Shown here: piece by piece, positions 1 through 7,921 of the stretch
Position numbering within the stretch: the stretch's first letter is position 1
Layout: the number at the start of each line of letters is the position of its first letter
NCBI GenBank assembly: GCA_001701075.1
Contig: DAAK01000053.1
Location: forward strand, 1-31,515
Length of the DNA: 31,515 nt
Origin: Bacteroidales bacterium GP3
GTDB lineage: Bacteria; Bacteroidota; Bacteroidia; Bacteroidales; Muribaculaceae
Direction: 5' to 3'
Position numbers and translations under genes: made by a program
The notes under the pieces: model-generated
Told to the model about the DNA's origin: nothing
Database searches by the model: none
What the model saw: only the letters and a program-made list of their open reading frames with translations

Positions 1-16
1 GGGTTATAGGGTTATA
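1..16 (+). repeat. Two GGGTTATA octamers
   Basis: Two exact copies of GGGTTATA in tandem at the window edge. The same octamer recurs about four times at 2381-2411, so it is a dispersed intergenic word in this genome. The array may continue to the left of the window. Confidence 0.75.
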
Positions 17-166
17 AAGATTCTTCAGAATTTATTTTGAATATCCTGCTTATAAATCTTTAACCTTATACCCGTAGAAACCCTATTTTTGGCATTGCAA
101 AATCGGATTTACTAATAAGGTGCAAAATTAATCAAAAATACACAAATTTCCTAATAAATGCGACAG

Positions 167-250
167 TTTTCAGTCTTCAGCCTTCAGTTTTCAGTCTTCA
201 GTCATCAGTCTTCAGAGGCCAGATTTCAGAGGGCAGAGACCAGATTCCAG
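167..250 (+). repeat. Degenerate 7-bp tandem array, NNNNCAG type (12 units)
   Basis: Twelve consecutive 7-bp units each end in CAG, for example TTTTCAG, TCTTCAG, CCTTCAG, TCATCAG, AGGCCAG and ATTCCAG. The register never slips, although the first four bases vary. Two looser units follow (to about 264). The array lies about 70 bp upstream of the HU promoter. Related arrays occur at 7805-7867, 17035-17076 (reverse orientation), 22051-22085, 30861-30909 and 31425-31459. Confidence 0.9.
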
Positions 251-322
251 AGGGTTGAGGGGGTGAAAAGGGCAAAATTCGACAAAAAAATGAGGTATTG
301 CGTAAAAATTTAGGACTCAATA

Positions 323-353
323 TTTGATAGACTAAAAATTTTCATTAATTTTG
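323..353 (+). promoter_or_regulatory. Bacteroidetes-type promoter of the HU gene
   Basis: TTTG at 323-326 and TAATTTTG at 346-353 are separated by 19 bp. This exactly fits the Bacteroidetes primary sigma factor consensus (TTTG, N19-20, TAnnTTTG). Transcription would start near 360, giving a leader of about 25 bases before the ATG at 385. Confidence 0.8.
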
Positions 354-384
354 CAGTCTGTAAACAAAATACTTCTTAAGAGAT

Positions 385-663
385 ATGACAAAAGCAGAAA
401 TCGCAAACGAAATTGCAAAGAAGACAGGTATTGACAAATCTACCACAATAGAAGTCATCGAACAGTTCATGACAGTAGTAAAGGATAGCCTCGCTCACGG
501 CGAAAATGTTTATCTCCGTGGATTCGGTTCTTTCATCATCAAGGAAAGAGCAGAAAAGACAGCCCGCAACATCACAAAGAACACAGCTGTCATCATCCCG
601 GCACACAACATCCCGGCATTCAAGCCAGCTCCTGTCTTCAAAGAAGCTGTTGCTAAGGGTTAA
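385..663 (+). CDS. HU-family DNA-binding protein
   Basis: Small basic histone-like protein of 92 residues, the usual length of HU/IHF subunits. The N-terminal helical dimerisation part (about 1-40, starting MTKAEIANEIAKKTG) is followed by the family hallmark GFGSF at residues 46-50. The basic DNA-binding arm follows, with the intercalating-proline region around 70-82 (IPAHNIPAFKP). As a homo- or heterodimer it would bend and compact DNA. It is a single-gene unit: its own consensus promoter lies at 323-353 and a strong terminator follows at 688-729. Bacteroidales carry several HU paralogues, so the specific role (bulk nucleoid protein or IHF-like architectural factor) cannot be decided here. 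The family call is very secure. Confidence 0.97.
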   Translation: MTKAEIANEIAKKTGIDKSTTIEVIEQFMTVVKDSLAHGENVYLRGFGSFIIKERAEKTARNITKNTAVIIPAHNIPAFKPAPVFKEAVAKG

Positions 664-687
664 TTCCCTATCCAGCTCAAAAAATCT

Positions 688-729
688 AAAAAGTCCCGCT
701 GAAGCATGAAAGCATCAGCGGGACTTTTT
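688..729. terminator. Bidirectional intrinsic terminator between HU and the convergent secreted-protein gene
   Basis: The arms AAAAAGTCCCGCTGA (688-702) and TCAGCGGGACTTTTT (715-729) pair perfectly over 15 bp around a 12-base loop. The T run on the right and the A run on the left make it functional in both directions. It therefore serves HU (+) and the 747-2342 gene (-). Confidence 0.92.
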
Positions 730-746
730 ATGACATTAGATATGCA

Positions 747-2342
747 TTATCTTACTTTACGACTCTCTACAGTGCCGTCGCTATAGGTGGCAACCCTTAT
801 AGACACACCATTGCCCTTTTCCTGCATAGGGCGTCCCTGAAGGTCGAACCATTTCACCAACACGGGAACCCTTTCGCCTAAAACCTCCTCCTTTGAATCA
901 GGTTCACCCCAATATGCCATCTCACTATAGACTTCTTCTCCGTTTTCATTGATGTATACGCTACGGATACCTATATATATTACGTCGCCATCATTATAGA
1001 GATAGACTGTATGGTCTTTCGGATCTTCTGAAGCCACCCAGAATGAATCCCAATCATCATATAAATATGGTATGAGAGAGGTTTTCTCTGCATTCCCAGC
1101 CTCATCAAAGATATCGAAAGACTGCAGCTCACCATTTACATAAATCTCATAGTAAAGATTGCTCACAAGCAAAATATTTCCATCTACATCGATATTTGGC
1201 AACTGGAACCAAACGGAATTGCCCCAATTACTTTCAAAAAATTCCAAATCGTAAGGAGCCTCGGGAGCAGCCTCAGGATTGCGGTGTTGCACCTCAATAG
1301 AGACATCTTCGTAGAAATAAAGAGGGAAAAGCTTCTCAGGGGTGGAATTGATGATATACCCCCTCTCCATTGTAAGCTTTTCAGCTTCTGCATCATAAGC
1401 AAAAATTGCACTATCAGCATAAGAGCAAGCACGATATTTCTCACCTTCCTCATCTTCTTCATCAAAGAATTCAGCACCGCAGAAATAGCTGTAATAGTAG
1501 ATCTCCATATCAGCACCGAGATATTGACCAGAGGGGAATATAACCTTGCCATCGGCAATCTTGCCTTTCACCCAAGCATCAGGGAGTGAACGATCCACGC
1601 CATTGACATAGAAATCCTCGCCATCGATAGCCACCTGTACAAAATTTTTCATATAGCCGTCGAACATCACCCAATTACGGACATCAAGTCCTTCGGGAAG
1701 AGTGACGAGCTTTCCATCAGCAGGAGCCATCTTAATGTCTCTATCTCCAAATCCCTTCCAGATCCAGACATCGTTGCCTTCAAGATCTTCATCCAAAGTG
1801 TGAACACAGACACCAAGAAGCATCTGAGGATCAGCGGAAGTCAGACTGCCATCCTCTCCAACATTAAGAACAAAGCGACAATCATCAGTCACGACAAATG
1901 TGCCTCTATTATTCTCATCCACCTCGAGCTTCATTGGAGCAAGATATACAATGAACTCCTCATCATAGTAATCATCATATTCCATATATATAGCCTGCAC
2001 ACCTTCCATCACAAGAGTGTTGCCGTCACGCTCGAAACGGGTCCAAGTATCCACGGGATATTCCGAAGCCATATGGTTTAGATAGACGAAGCCGTCATCC
2101 CCTTCTACCATTTGCACGATGGAGCCAAGGATTTCTCCGTGAGTTGTGGCAAAAGCTTCAGTTACGAAACCATCGCACGTGCGGTCGAGCCAAGAAAGCG
2201 TACCGTCCGGCTTATCGAAAATAATCTCATTATTTACTTCAGCCGCAGACATCCTAATCTGCGGGACATAGGATACCGAAGCGGCATTCATAGAAATTGC
2301 TACGAGGGCAGCGAGAGAGAGGGTTGGGAAAAGTTTATTCAT
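747..2342 (-). CDS. Secreted acidic protein of unknown function with a sorting-type C-terminus
   Basis: Predicted exported protein of 531 residues. The start is taken at the ATG at 2342 (MNKLFPTLSLAALVAISMNAAS, a clear signal peptide); the reading frame extends nine codons upstream only from a TTG inside a palindromic repeat. The mature part is rich in Asp, Glu, Tyr and Trp, contains an acidic run (DEEDEEGEK), and looks like all-beta repeats without an identifiable catalytic motif. The last 40 residues, with WFDLQGRPM from about residue 498 and a basic end (SRKVR), resemble the short C-terminal module of many Muribaculaceae and Prevotella exported proteins, related to type IX secretion sorting domains. 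That similarity is from memory. It is transcribed towards HU and shares the terminator at 688-729. I do not recognise the body of the protein; a surface-exposed or outer-membrane location is inference. Confidence 0.8.
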   Translation of the reverse strand: MNKLFPTLSLAALVAISMNAASVSYVPQIRMSAAEVNNEIIFDKPDGTLSWLDRTCDGFVTEAFATTHGEILGSIVQMVEGDDGFVYLNHMASEYPVDTWTRFERDGNTLVMEGVQAIYMEYDDYYDEEFIVYLAPMKLEVDENNRGTFVVTDDCRFVLNVGEDGSLTSADPQMLLGVCVHTLDEDLEGNDVWIWKGFGDRDIKMAPADGKLVTLPEGLDVRNWVMFDGYMKNFVQVAIDGEDFYVNGVDRSLPDAWVKGKIADGKVIFPSGQYLGADMEIYYYSYFCGAEFFDEEDEEGEKYRACSYADSAIFAYDAEAEKLTMERGYIINSTPEKLFPLYFYEDVSIEVQHRNPEAAPEAPYDLEFFESNWGNSVWFQLPNIDVDGNILLVSNLYYEIYVNGELQSFDIFDEAGNAEKTSLIPYLYDDWDSFWVASEDPKDHTVYLYNDGDVIYIGIRSVYINENGEEVYSEMAYWGEPDSKEEVLGERVPVLVKWFDLQGRPMQEKGNGVSIRVATYSDGTVESRKVR

Positions 2343-2356
2343 AAGGGTTAGTTTAT

Positions 2357-2430
2357 TTAAATTTCGCAAGCGAAATTTAAGGGTTATAGGGTTATGGGGT
2401 TATAGGGTTATTTATTTTTCGCAAGCGAAA
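2357..2430. repeat. Two palindromes TTTCGCAAGCGAAA flanking GGGTTATA octamers
   Basis: An inverted repeat of 11 bp per arm with an AA centre spans 2357-2380 (TTAAATTTCGC / GCGAAATTTAA). Its 14-base core TTTCGCAAGCGAAA recurs at 2417-2430. Between the two lie four octamers of the GGGTTATA or GGGTTATG type (2381-2411), the same word as at 1-16. The first palindrome lies directly upstream of the ATG of the secreted-protein gene (2342, minus strand), so it would be in its 5' leader or promoter. Confidence 0.85.
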
Positions 2431-2440
2431 TTGAATTTTA

Positions 2441-2461
2441 AGAGTTAAGAGTCAAGAGTGA
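2441..2461 (+). repeat. 7-bp repeat AGAGTTA / AGAGTCA / AGAGTGA
   Basis: Three consecutive heptamers differ at one position each. The same AGAGTCA unit appears twice at 7772-7785. It is part of the dispersed family of heptameric intergenic repeats in this window. Confidence 0.75.
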
Positions 2462-2468
2462 AGGAGGC

Positions 2469-2512
2469 GTTGTCATCGTTGTCGGCGTTTTCGGCGTTTT
2501 CGGCGTTTTCAC
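2469..2512 (+). repeat. 9-bp tandem repeat GTTTTCGGC (about five units)
   Basis: Units GTTGTCATC, GTTGTCGGC, GTTTTCGGC (twice) and a partial GTTTTCAC run head to tail with a 9-bp period. They lie just downstream of the stop codon of the transporter (2526, minus strand). A short relative, TTGTCGGCG, occurs within the array at 7805-7867. Confidence 0.85.
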
Positions 2513-2525
2513 AGAGACAAGTTTG

Positions 2526-4193
2526 TTAAGACATGAAGGAAAGGATGAGAATCTGCGCTATGACGACTCGGGTGAACATGGTGAGAGGATAGACGGTGGC
2601 ATACGCTTCGGCAGGGGAATCGTTTCCCTTAGCTTGTTCGCTTGAATATGTGAGGGCCATTGGATTTGCCATGGCGCCACATATCATGCCGCAAGTAGAA
2701 GCGAAATCAAGATGCCAAATACGCATTGCAGCGATACTCATTATAATTGATGGAATCACAGTGATCAAAAATCCAAGTCCTATCCATTTCAATCCATCAG
2801 CCCTCATTATGGTATCTACGAAACCGGCTCCGGCACTAAGTCCAAGACATGCAAGGAAAAGCGACAGACCTATACCACGGAGCATAAGGTTGGCCGACCG
2901 CGTAGTATACGTCACCAAATGGAACTGCGGGCCAAAGCGGCCTATCAATATACCGACTATTATGGGACCTCCTGCGAGACCGAGCTTAATCGGTGTGGAA
3001 ATGCCGGGAATGACAATAGGAATTGATCCTAAAATCAGACCAAGGACAAGACCGATGAAAATAGCAGCCAAGTTAGGTTCCTTCAAATCGGTCTTAGCAT
3101 TTCCAAGCACTTTGGCCACAGCATCTACCGCGACCTTCTCGCCAACAACGGTGAGCCGGTCGCCCATTTGCAATGTCAGATTAGGGGAAGCCAAAAGTTT
3201 TACCCCGGCACGCACCACTCTTGTGATATTGATGCCATAACTATTGCGAAGCTTAAGGGAGCCGAGTTTCTTACCATTGATTTCAGAACGGGACACCACA
3301 ATATGTTGCGAAATCAGTGTAGAATCTATGGCATTCCAGTCAATATCTTCCTTATTCCAGTCGTTAGCTTCCTGCTCGCCAAAAAGCATTGTCAGTTTAT
3401 CGGCAGATCCATTTCCACTCACAAGAAGAAGACGGTCACCTTTAGAGAGAATTGTCTCTGAATTGGGAATGCTGACCTTGCCATCTCTCCAAAGTCGGGA
3501 GATAACAAAGCGAACAGGGGAAAGCTCAGCCACTTCCTTAATAGTCTTTCCATACAAACCGGGGTTGGAAACCCCAAATTCACCCACGAAGGTATGATTC
3601 GGATCTTCATGGGCATGCTCCTTAAGGTCGGAGGGTCGAGTCCAGATTTTCCTTACTATTATAATAGCAATTATCACCCCCACGACACCAAGAGGATAAG
3701 TGACAGCACAACTCAAGGCAGCCCCATCAACGGGCAAGCCCATCTGCTGAAGAGTCTGCTGGGCAGCGCCAAGAGCCGGAGTGTTGGTAGTGGCACCGCA
3801 TAGGATACCCACCATGTCGGACATATTCACTCCGCAGGCATATGCAATGCCCACAGCAAAAGCGGTGCCCAAAAAGATAACGCCTAAACAGAGAAGATTA
3901 AGCTTTATACCACCCTTCCGAAAGGAGCTGAAAAAGGCAGGACCGACTTTCAGGCCAAGTTCATATACAAAGAGTGCAAGACCGAAACTTTGGGCAAATT
4001 CAAGCATCTGCGGATCAATTGAGAGTCCGATATGTCCGGCAAGGATTCCAATAAAGAATACAAACGTCACTCCAAGGCTGACTCCCATCACCCTCAGTTT
4101 TCCCAAGCCAAGTCCGACTGCAATGATAATAGAGATTACTATTACAGCCTGCAGGGCACTATGCTGAGTCAATATGGCTTCTATCCAATTCAT
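2526..4193 (-). CDS. Putative transporter of the AspT/YidE/YbjL family with two RCK_C domains
   Basis: Integral inner-membrane transporter of 555 residues, a normal length for this family. The first hydrophobic half (about 1-182) carries the signatures FGLALFVYELGLKVGPAFF (70-88) and GATTNTPALG (133-142). Two soluble TrkA-C/RCK_C domains follow at about 205-268 and 296-364, both with the typical 'GDRLLLVSG' or 'GDRLTVVGE' ending. A second hydrophobic half (about 372-555) repeats the first, including CGAMANPMALTYSSEQ. The duplication with central RCK_C domains matches aspartate:alanine antiporter-like proteins. The substrate cannot be read from sequence; a dicarboxylate or amino-acid exchanger is an inference from AspT. 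The gene stands alone. A promoter-like pair lies upstream at 4220-4253. Confidence 0.9.
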   Translation of the reverse strand: MNWIEAILTQHSALQAVIVISIIIAVGLGLGKLRVMGVSLGVTFVFFIGILAGHIGLSIDPQMLEFAQSFGLALFVYELGLKVGPAFFSSFRKGGIKLNLLCLGVIFLGTAFAVGIAYACGVNMSDMVGILCGATTNTPALGAAQQTLQQMGLPVDGAALSCAVTYPLGVVGVIIAIIIVRKIWTRPSDLKEHAHEDPNHTFVGEFGVSNPGLYGKTIKEVAELSPVRFVISRLWRDGKVSIPNSETILSKGDRLLLVSGNGSADKLTMLFGEQEANDWNKEDIDWNAIDSTLISQHIVVSRSEINGKKLGSLKLRNSYGINITRVVRAGVKLLASPNLTLQMGDRLTVVGEKVAVDAVAKVLGNAKTDLKEPNLAAIFIGLVLGLILGSIPIVIPGISTPIKLGLAGGPIIVGILIGRFGPQFHLVTYTTRSANLMLRGIGLSLFLACLGLSAGAGFVDTIMRADGLKWIGLGFLITVIPSIIMSIAAMRIWHLDFASTCGMICGAMANPMALTYSSEQAKGNDSPAEAYATVYPLTMFTRVVIAQILILSFMS

Positions 4194-4219
4194 CGGTATA
4201 ATTTCGAGTATTCAGAGTG

Positions 4220-4253
4220 CAAAAGTAGTAAAAAAAAACGTAATAATCACAAA
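4220..4253 (-). promoter_or_regulatory. Candidate promoter of the transporter gene
   Basis: Read on the minus strand, TACTTTTG (4227 to 4220) matches TAnnTTTG and a TTTG lies at 4253 to 4250. The spacing is 22 bp, slightly longer than ideal. The ATG at 4193 lies about 20 bases past the predicted start of transcription. Confidence 0.55.
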
Positions 4254-4334
4254 TTTCTTCATGGCAAGGCATATTATTGGGGTTCTTAAGGAATATTTTT
4301 ACCCAGATATCAAGGATATTTTAAAAATTATTAA

Positions 4335-4342
4335 TAACTTTG
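4335..4342 (+). promoter_or_regulatory. Candidate -7 element for the pectin cluster
   Basis: TAACTTTG fits the TAnnTTTG element and lies 59 bp upstream of the first ATG of the PL11 gene. No TTTG at the proper upstream distance was found, so initiation may need an activator, as is usual for polysaccharide-utilisation genes. Confidence 0.45.
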
Positions 4343-4401
4343 AGAAAAATTTCGAAATAATAATCCAACGCTAACCGAATAACTAACCCGACATTCAGAG
4401 A

Positions 4402-6285
4402 ATGATGAAAAAAAACTTATTTATGTCTATTTTGCTTGTCGCTATGATAGGAGTTATTCCGAATATCTCCCAAGCCCAAGCACGCTATGACTTCTCGCGA
4501 CTTAAGATGGAGAATCTTGGTCGTGGTGTGGTTGCTGTCAGAGAATCTCCCGACAAAGTCAACATATCCTGGAGATACCTCTCTCAAGACCCTGAATCCC
4601 AATCCTTCGACATTTATCGCGATGGAAAGAAAATCAACAAGACTCCAATCACTCAATCAACTTTCTTTACCGACCACTACAAGGGGAATGATGCCATATC
4701 ATATGAAGTAAAGCCGGCAAAAGGAAATCTATCTGGATCGTTCACTCTGCCAGCCAATGCACCGCAAGGATATATCAATATACCATTAGACCGCCCCGAA
4801 CTTGGCGTCGACTTCTGGGGCAAAGAATATTTCTATAATGCCAACGATGCTTCTGTTGGTGACGTGGATGGTGATGGGGAATACGAGATCATCCTGAAAT
4901 GGGATCCGACCAACTCTCATGACAACGCCCACGACGGCTTCACAGGCCCCACTTATCTTGATTGCTATAAGTTAGACGGGACTAAACTCTGGCGCATCAA
5001 CCTTGGCGACAATATCCGTTCAGGAGCTCACTACATCCAGTTTATGGTCTATGACCTCGATGGCGATGGTTGCGCTGAAGTGGTTTGTAAGACGGCCGAT
5101 GGCACTGTCGATGGCAGCAACAAGGTAATCGGAGATTACAAGGCAGACTGGCGCAACATGAAGGGACGTGTCATTGCAGGGCCCGAATACCTAACTGTCT
5201 TCAACGGCAAGACAGGAGAGGCCATGTCAACAATAGATTATCAAGCATCACGCGGCCAACTTAAGGATTGGGGCGACGGTTATGCCAATCGTAGCGAAAG
5301 ATATTTAGCAGCAATCGCTTATCTTGATGGGGTGCATCCGTCTGTGGTGATGTGCCGAGGTTACTATGCCAAAAGCACACTGGCCGCGTATGACTGGGAC
5401 GGCAAAGAACTCAAGCTTCGCTGGATTTTTGACTCTTCCAAGCCAGGCAACGAAACCTATGGAGGTCAAGGGAATCATAACCTCCGCGTAGCAGATGTTG
5501 ATGGAGATGGTTGCGATGAGATCATATATGGGCAAATGACAATTGACCATGACGGCACTGGTCTTTACAGCACTGGAATGTATCACGGCGATGCCATACA
5601 TCTTCTATCCGACGTAAACAATGAAAAATACTACGTCTGGGGATGCCACGAAAATAAAAAAGATGGCACAACCCTGCGCGATGCAGCTACAGGCGAAGTC
5701 ATTCTTCGCTTTCCAAGCGACAAGGATATAGGGCGTTGTATGGCAGGAGATATCGACCCTACTCATAGAGGTGTAGAACTTTGGTCGCCAAGCACTGGCG
5801 GACTCCGATCCTTCAATGGAGAATTAATCTCCTCACAAAATAATTTCATAGATGAGACCCACGCAAGGATTCCCGTAAATTTCTGTATTCTTTGGGACGG
5901 AGACCTTTTGACCGAACTTCTTGATGGAAACACAAAGTCTCTCTCCATCAGCAAATACGACTGGCAGACAGGAGAAATTGAGGTCTTGAAAAAATTGGAA
6001 GGGGCAGCCTCAAACAATTGGACGAAGGCCAATCCTTGCCTTCAGGCTGATATACTCGGCGACTGGCGTGAGGAAGTGATAGCAAGGACTCCTGACAATG
6101 AGTCACTTCGGATATACGTGACCGACTATCCCACAGACTATCGTTTCCATACCTTTATGCAAGATCCAGCATATCGAGTAAGCGTAGCAAATCAAAACGT
6201 GGCCTATAACCAGCCTGCCGAGCCCGGTTTCTACTTCGGACCGGATCTCAAAGGAAAGAAATTCAGAGGCAGCCTCATAAAATAA
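4402..6285 (+). CDS. Rhamnogalacturonan lyase, polysaccharide lyase family 11
   Basis: Secreted endo-/exolyase that cleaves the rhamnose-galacturonate backbone of rhamnogalacturonan I by beta-elimination, leaving unsaturated uronic acid ends. It has 627 residues, typical for PL11. A signal peptide covers about 1-27 (MMKKNLFMSILLVAMIGVIP...SQA). An N-terminal beta domain starts 'FSRLKMENLGRGVVAVR' and includes a fibronectin-like stretch to about 118. The rest is the PL11 beta-propeller, with calcium-binding-type loops DVDGDGEYEI (154-163), DLDGDGCAEV (218-227) and DVDGDGCDEI (365-374), and a late degenerate one (DILGDWREEV). It opens the cluster followed by GH105, whose substrate is this enzyme's product. 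ATG-ATG at 4402/4405 are equivalent starts. The family call is secure; whether it acts endo or exo cannot be read. Confidence 0.95.
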   Translation: MMKKNLFMSILLVAMIGVIPNISQAQARYDFSRLKMENLGRGVVAVRESPDKVNISWRYLSQDPESQSFDIYRDGKKINKTPITQSTFFTDHYKGNDAISYEVKPAKGNLSGSFTLPANAPQGYINIPLDRPELGVDFWGKEYFYNANDASVGDVDGDGEYEIILKWDPTNSHDNAHDGFTGPTYLDCYKLDGTKLWRINLGDNIRSGAHYIQFMVYDLDGDGCAEVVCKTADGTVDGSNKVIGDYKADWRNMKGRVIAGPEYLTVFNGKTGEAMSTIDYQASRGQLKDWGDGYANRSERYLAAIAYLDGVHPSVVMCRGYYAKSTLAAYDWDGKELKLRWIFDSSKPGNETYGGQGNHNLRVADVDGDGCDEIIYGQMTIDHDGTGLYSTGMYHGDAIHLLSDVNNEKYYVWGCHENKKDGTTLRDAATGEVILRFPSDKDIGRCMAGDIDPTHRGVELWSPSTGGLRSFNGELISSQNNFIDETHARIPVNFCILWDGDLLTELLDGNTKSLSISKYDWQTGEIEVLKKLEGAASNNWTKANPCLQADILGDWREEVIARTPDNESLRIYVTDYPTDYRFHTFMQDPAYRVSVANQNVAYNQPAEPGFYFGPDLKGKKFRGSLIK

Positions 6286-6375
6286 GGGGATGCTCTAATT
6301 AATCTATTATATTAATTCTTTTTATCTTTTATATTTAGATTGTATGGGGGCGACAACCCCAAATTAATAATAATC

Positions 6376-7737
6376 ATGAAAAATAAAAACTTAGCCATTT
6401 TAGCAATAATCGCGCTCACTGCGTGCGGCAAGAGCGAACAAAAAGCAACGGAACAGGAGATCAACGACTCCACCACTCCCCTACACCTACTTCAGCCTGA
6501 CTACAAGACACCGTATGGGCAACTAAACCCAGACTCTGTAAAGGCCGACATCGACCGGGTATTTGCATATATAGAAGAAGCGACTCCAGCCAAGATGACA
6601 GATGGCAAAGTGAATCAGGGCACTTACCGCCTCACCAGCTATGAATGGGCCGTGATGTATGATGCTCTTCTCGATGCTGCGAAAATCACCGGTGACAAGA
6701 AATATTCTGAATATGTCAGCGACCATATCCGTTTCCTCGCAGAAGAAGCCGATAAGGCCGGGGACGTGTCGGAAGATGGCCAACTCCGCCAGGTGAAAGA
6801 CCCACGGACACTTGATGATGCCGGGGCTATGGCAGGCGCATGGATGAGAGCTGCAATGGCAGACTCAACACTAAAAATTTCTCCATACATTGAGCAATAT
6901 TGGGAAGTTGTAGAGCAAAGTCCAGTGCATCTTGCCGACGGCACCATAGCGCGCAACCGTCCGCACTACAATGCCATTTGGCTCGACGACATGTTTATGG
7001 CTCTCCCGTCGATGGCTGTCAGAAGCCAATATAAGGATCAGCCGGAGCAGCTTGACGAGGCTGCCCGCATTGCCACAGGATTCTTCAAGAGGATGTGGAT
7101 GCCAGAGAAAAACATATTCCGTCATGGTTATCTTGAGGACGCTGAGCATCAGCCGTCGATGGCCTGGGGACGTGCCAACGGATGGGCAATACTTACTCTT
7201 TGCCAGCTTCTTGACTATCTTCCGGAAAACCATCCCAAGAGAGCAGAGATCCTCGATATCTATCGTAAACACGCTGCGGGACTTGCTGAGCTACAGGGAA
7301 TCGACGGCTTCTGGCATCAGCTCCTTGACAGACCAGAGACTTACGAGGAGACTTCAGCGACTGCCATTTTCGCTTATGCCCTTGCCCATGGAGTCAACGA
7401 AGGTTGGCTTGAAGCCACCACTTATGGTCCGGTAGCCCAGCTTGCATGGGAAGCTGTGTCTTCTAAAATCAATGAAAAAGGTGAAGTGGAGGGAGTTTGC
7501 GTAGGTACCGGTATGGGATTCGACACTGCATTCTACGCCTACCGCCCGGTCAGCGTAAAGGCTGCGCATGGTTATGGCCCAACAATTTGGGCAGGAGCGG
7601 AGGTATACCGTATGCTCAAAGACAATCATCCGTATGTCAACGACAGCGCAGTTCACTACTATGATGTGGACCCGGAAGCGACGATGCCGCTTTTCAGCCT
7701 TGACAAGGATGGCAAAGCTATTGAGATTAGACACTGA
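6376..7737 (+). CDS. GH105 unsaturated rhamnogalacturonyl hydrolase (YteR-like) lipoprotein
   Basis: Hydrolase that removes the 4,5-unsaturated galacturonate from oligosaccharides made by rhamnogalacturonan lyases. The ATG at 6376 is chosen because it gives a lipoprotein signal, MKNKNLAILAIIALTAC, with lipobox LTAC and Cys17; the frame is open 12 codons further up without a signal sequence. The mature protein is an (alpha/alpha)6 barrel of the GH88/GH105 type, with family motifs TLDDAG (145-150), WLDDMFM (202-208) and WGRANGWA (264-271). One of the Asp pairs supplies the general acid. At 453 residues it is longer than the roughly 370 of cytoplasmic YteR, mostly because of the N-terminal extension. 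It follows the PL11 gene by 90 bp and forms a substrate-product pair with it. A weak hairpin (TGGGG at 6345, CCCCA at 6357) lies just upstream. Confidence 0.93.
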   Translation: MKNKNLAILAIIALTACGKSEQKATEQEINDSTTPLHLLQPDYKTPYGQLNPDSVKADIDRVFAYIEEATPAKMTDGKVNQGTYRLTSYEWAVMYDALLDAAKITGDKKYSEYVSDHIRFLAEEADKAGDVSEDGQLRQVKDPRTLDDAGAMAGAWMRAAMADSTLKISPYIEQYWEVVEQSPVHLADGTIARNRPHYNAIWLDDMFMALPSMAVRSQYKDQPEQLDEAARIATGFFKRMWMPEKNIFRHGYLEDAEHQPSMAWGRANGWAILTLCQLLDYLPENHPKRAEILDIYRKHAAGLAELQGIDGFWHQLLDRPETYEETSATAIFAYALAHGVNEGWLEATTYGPVAQLAWEAVSSKINEKGEVEGVCVGTGMGFDTAFYAYRPVSVKAAHGYGPTIWAGAEVYRMLKDNHPYVNDSAVHYYDVDPEATMPLFSLDKDGKAIEIRH

Positions 7738-7743
7738 TTTAAA

Positions 7744-7785
7744 GATTAATGATCAATGATCAATTGATCTAAGAGTCAAGAGTCA
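7744..7785 (+). repeat. Heptamer array GATCAAT / AGAGTCA
   Basis: Six 7-bp units in one register: GATTAAT, GATCAAT twice, TGATCTA, then AGAGTCA twice. Two dialects, GATCAAT and AGAGTCA, switch without loss of phase. The array begins 6 bases after the stop codon of the GH105 gene. Confidence 0.85.
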
Positions 7786-7804
7786 AGGGGACGGGGCCGC
7801 AAGG

Positions 7805-7867
7805 TGGCAGGTGTCAGGTATCAGGTGTCAGGTGTCTGTTGTCGGCGTTGTCAGTTTTCAGATTTCA
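7805..7867 (+). repeat. Heptamer array TGTCAGG / GTTTTCA
   Basis: About nine 7-bp units: TGGCAGG, TGTCAGG, TATCAGG, TGTCAGG, TGTCTGT, TGTCGGC, GTTGTCA, GTTTTCA and GATTTCA. The last two are the NNNNCAG dialect of 167-250 in shifted register. A single stretch thus passes from one dialect to another while the 7-bp period holds. Confidence 0.85.
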
Positions 7868-7870
7868 GTC

Positions 7871-7902
7871 GGGGAGTCGGAGAGTCGGGGAGTCAAGGAG
7901 TC
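7871..7902 (+). repeat. 8-bp tandem repeat GGGGAGTC (four units)
   Basis: GGGGAGTC, GGAGAGTC, GGGGAGTC and AAGGAGTC run head to tail with an 8-bp period. The array directly continues the heptamer array to its left. Confidence 0.85.
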
Positions 7903-7921
7903 GGACTTTGGGGACTGATTC

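Larger units (their letters stand above)
1..384. other. Gene-free leader region upstream of the HU gene
   Basis: No credible coding region is visible in this stretch on either strand. It opens with two GGGTTATA octamers (1-16), continues as AT-rich DNA with no recognisable element to about 160, then carries the CAG-ending heptamer array (167-250). It ends with the promoter and short 5' leader of the HU gene. Whatever gene lies to the left begins or ends outside the window. Confidence 0.7.

Noticed and set aside
167..250. Possible CRISPR array
   Set aside because: Units are 7 bp long, contiguous and without spacers; no cas gene is present in the window.
2381..2411. Telomere-like GGGTTATA repeat suggesting a linear replicon end
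   Set aside because: It is internal, short (four units), flanked by normal genes and palindromes, and the same word appears as two units elsewhere.
2596..3240. 214-residue open frame on the plus strand
   Set aside because: It lies wholly antisense to the transporter, whose frame shows clear family motifs; the antisense translation has none.
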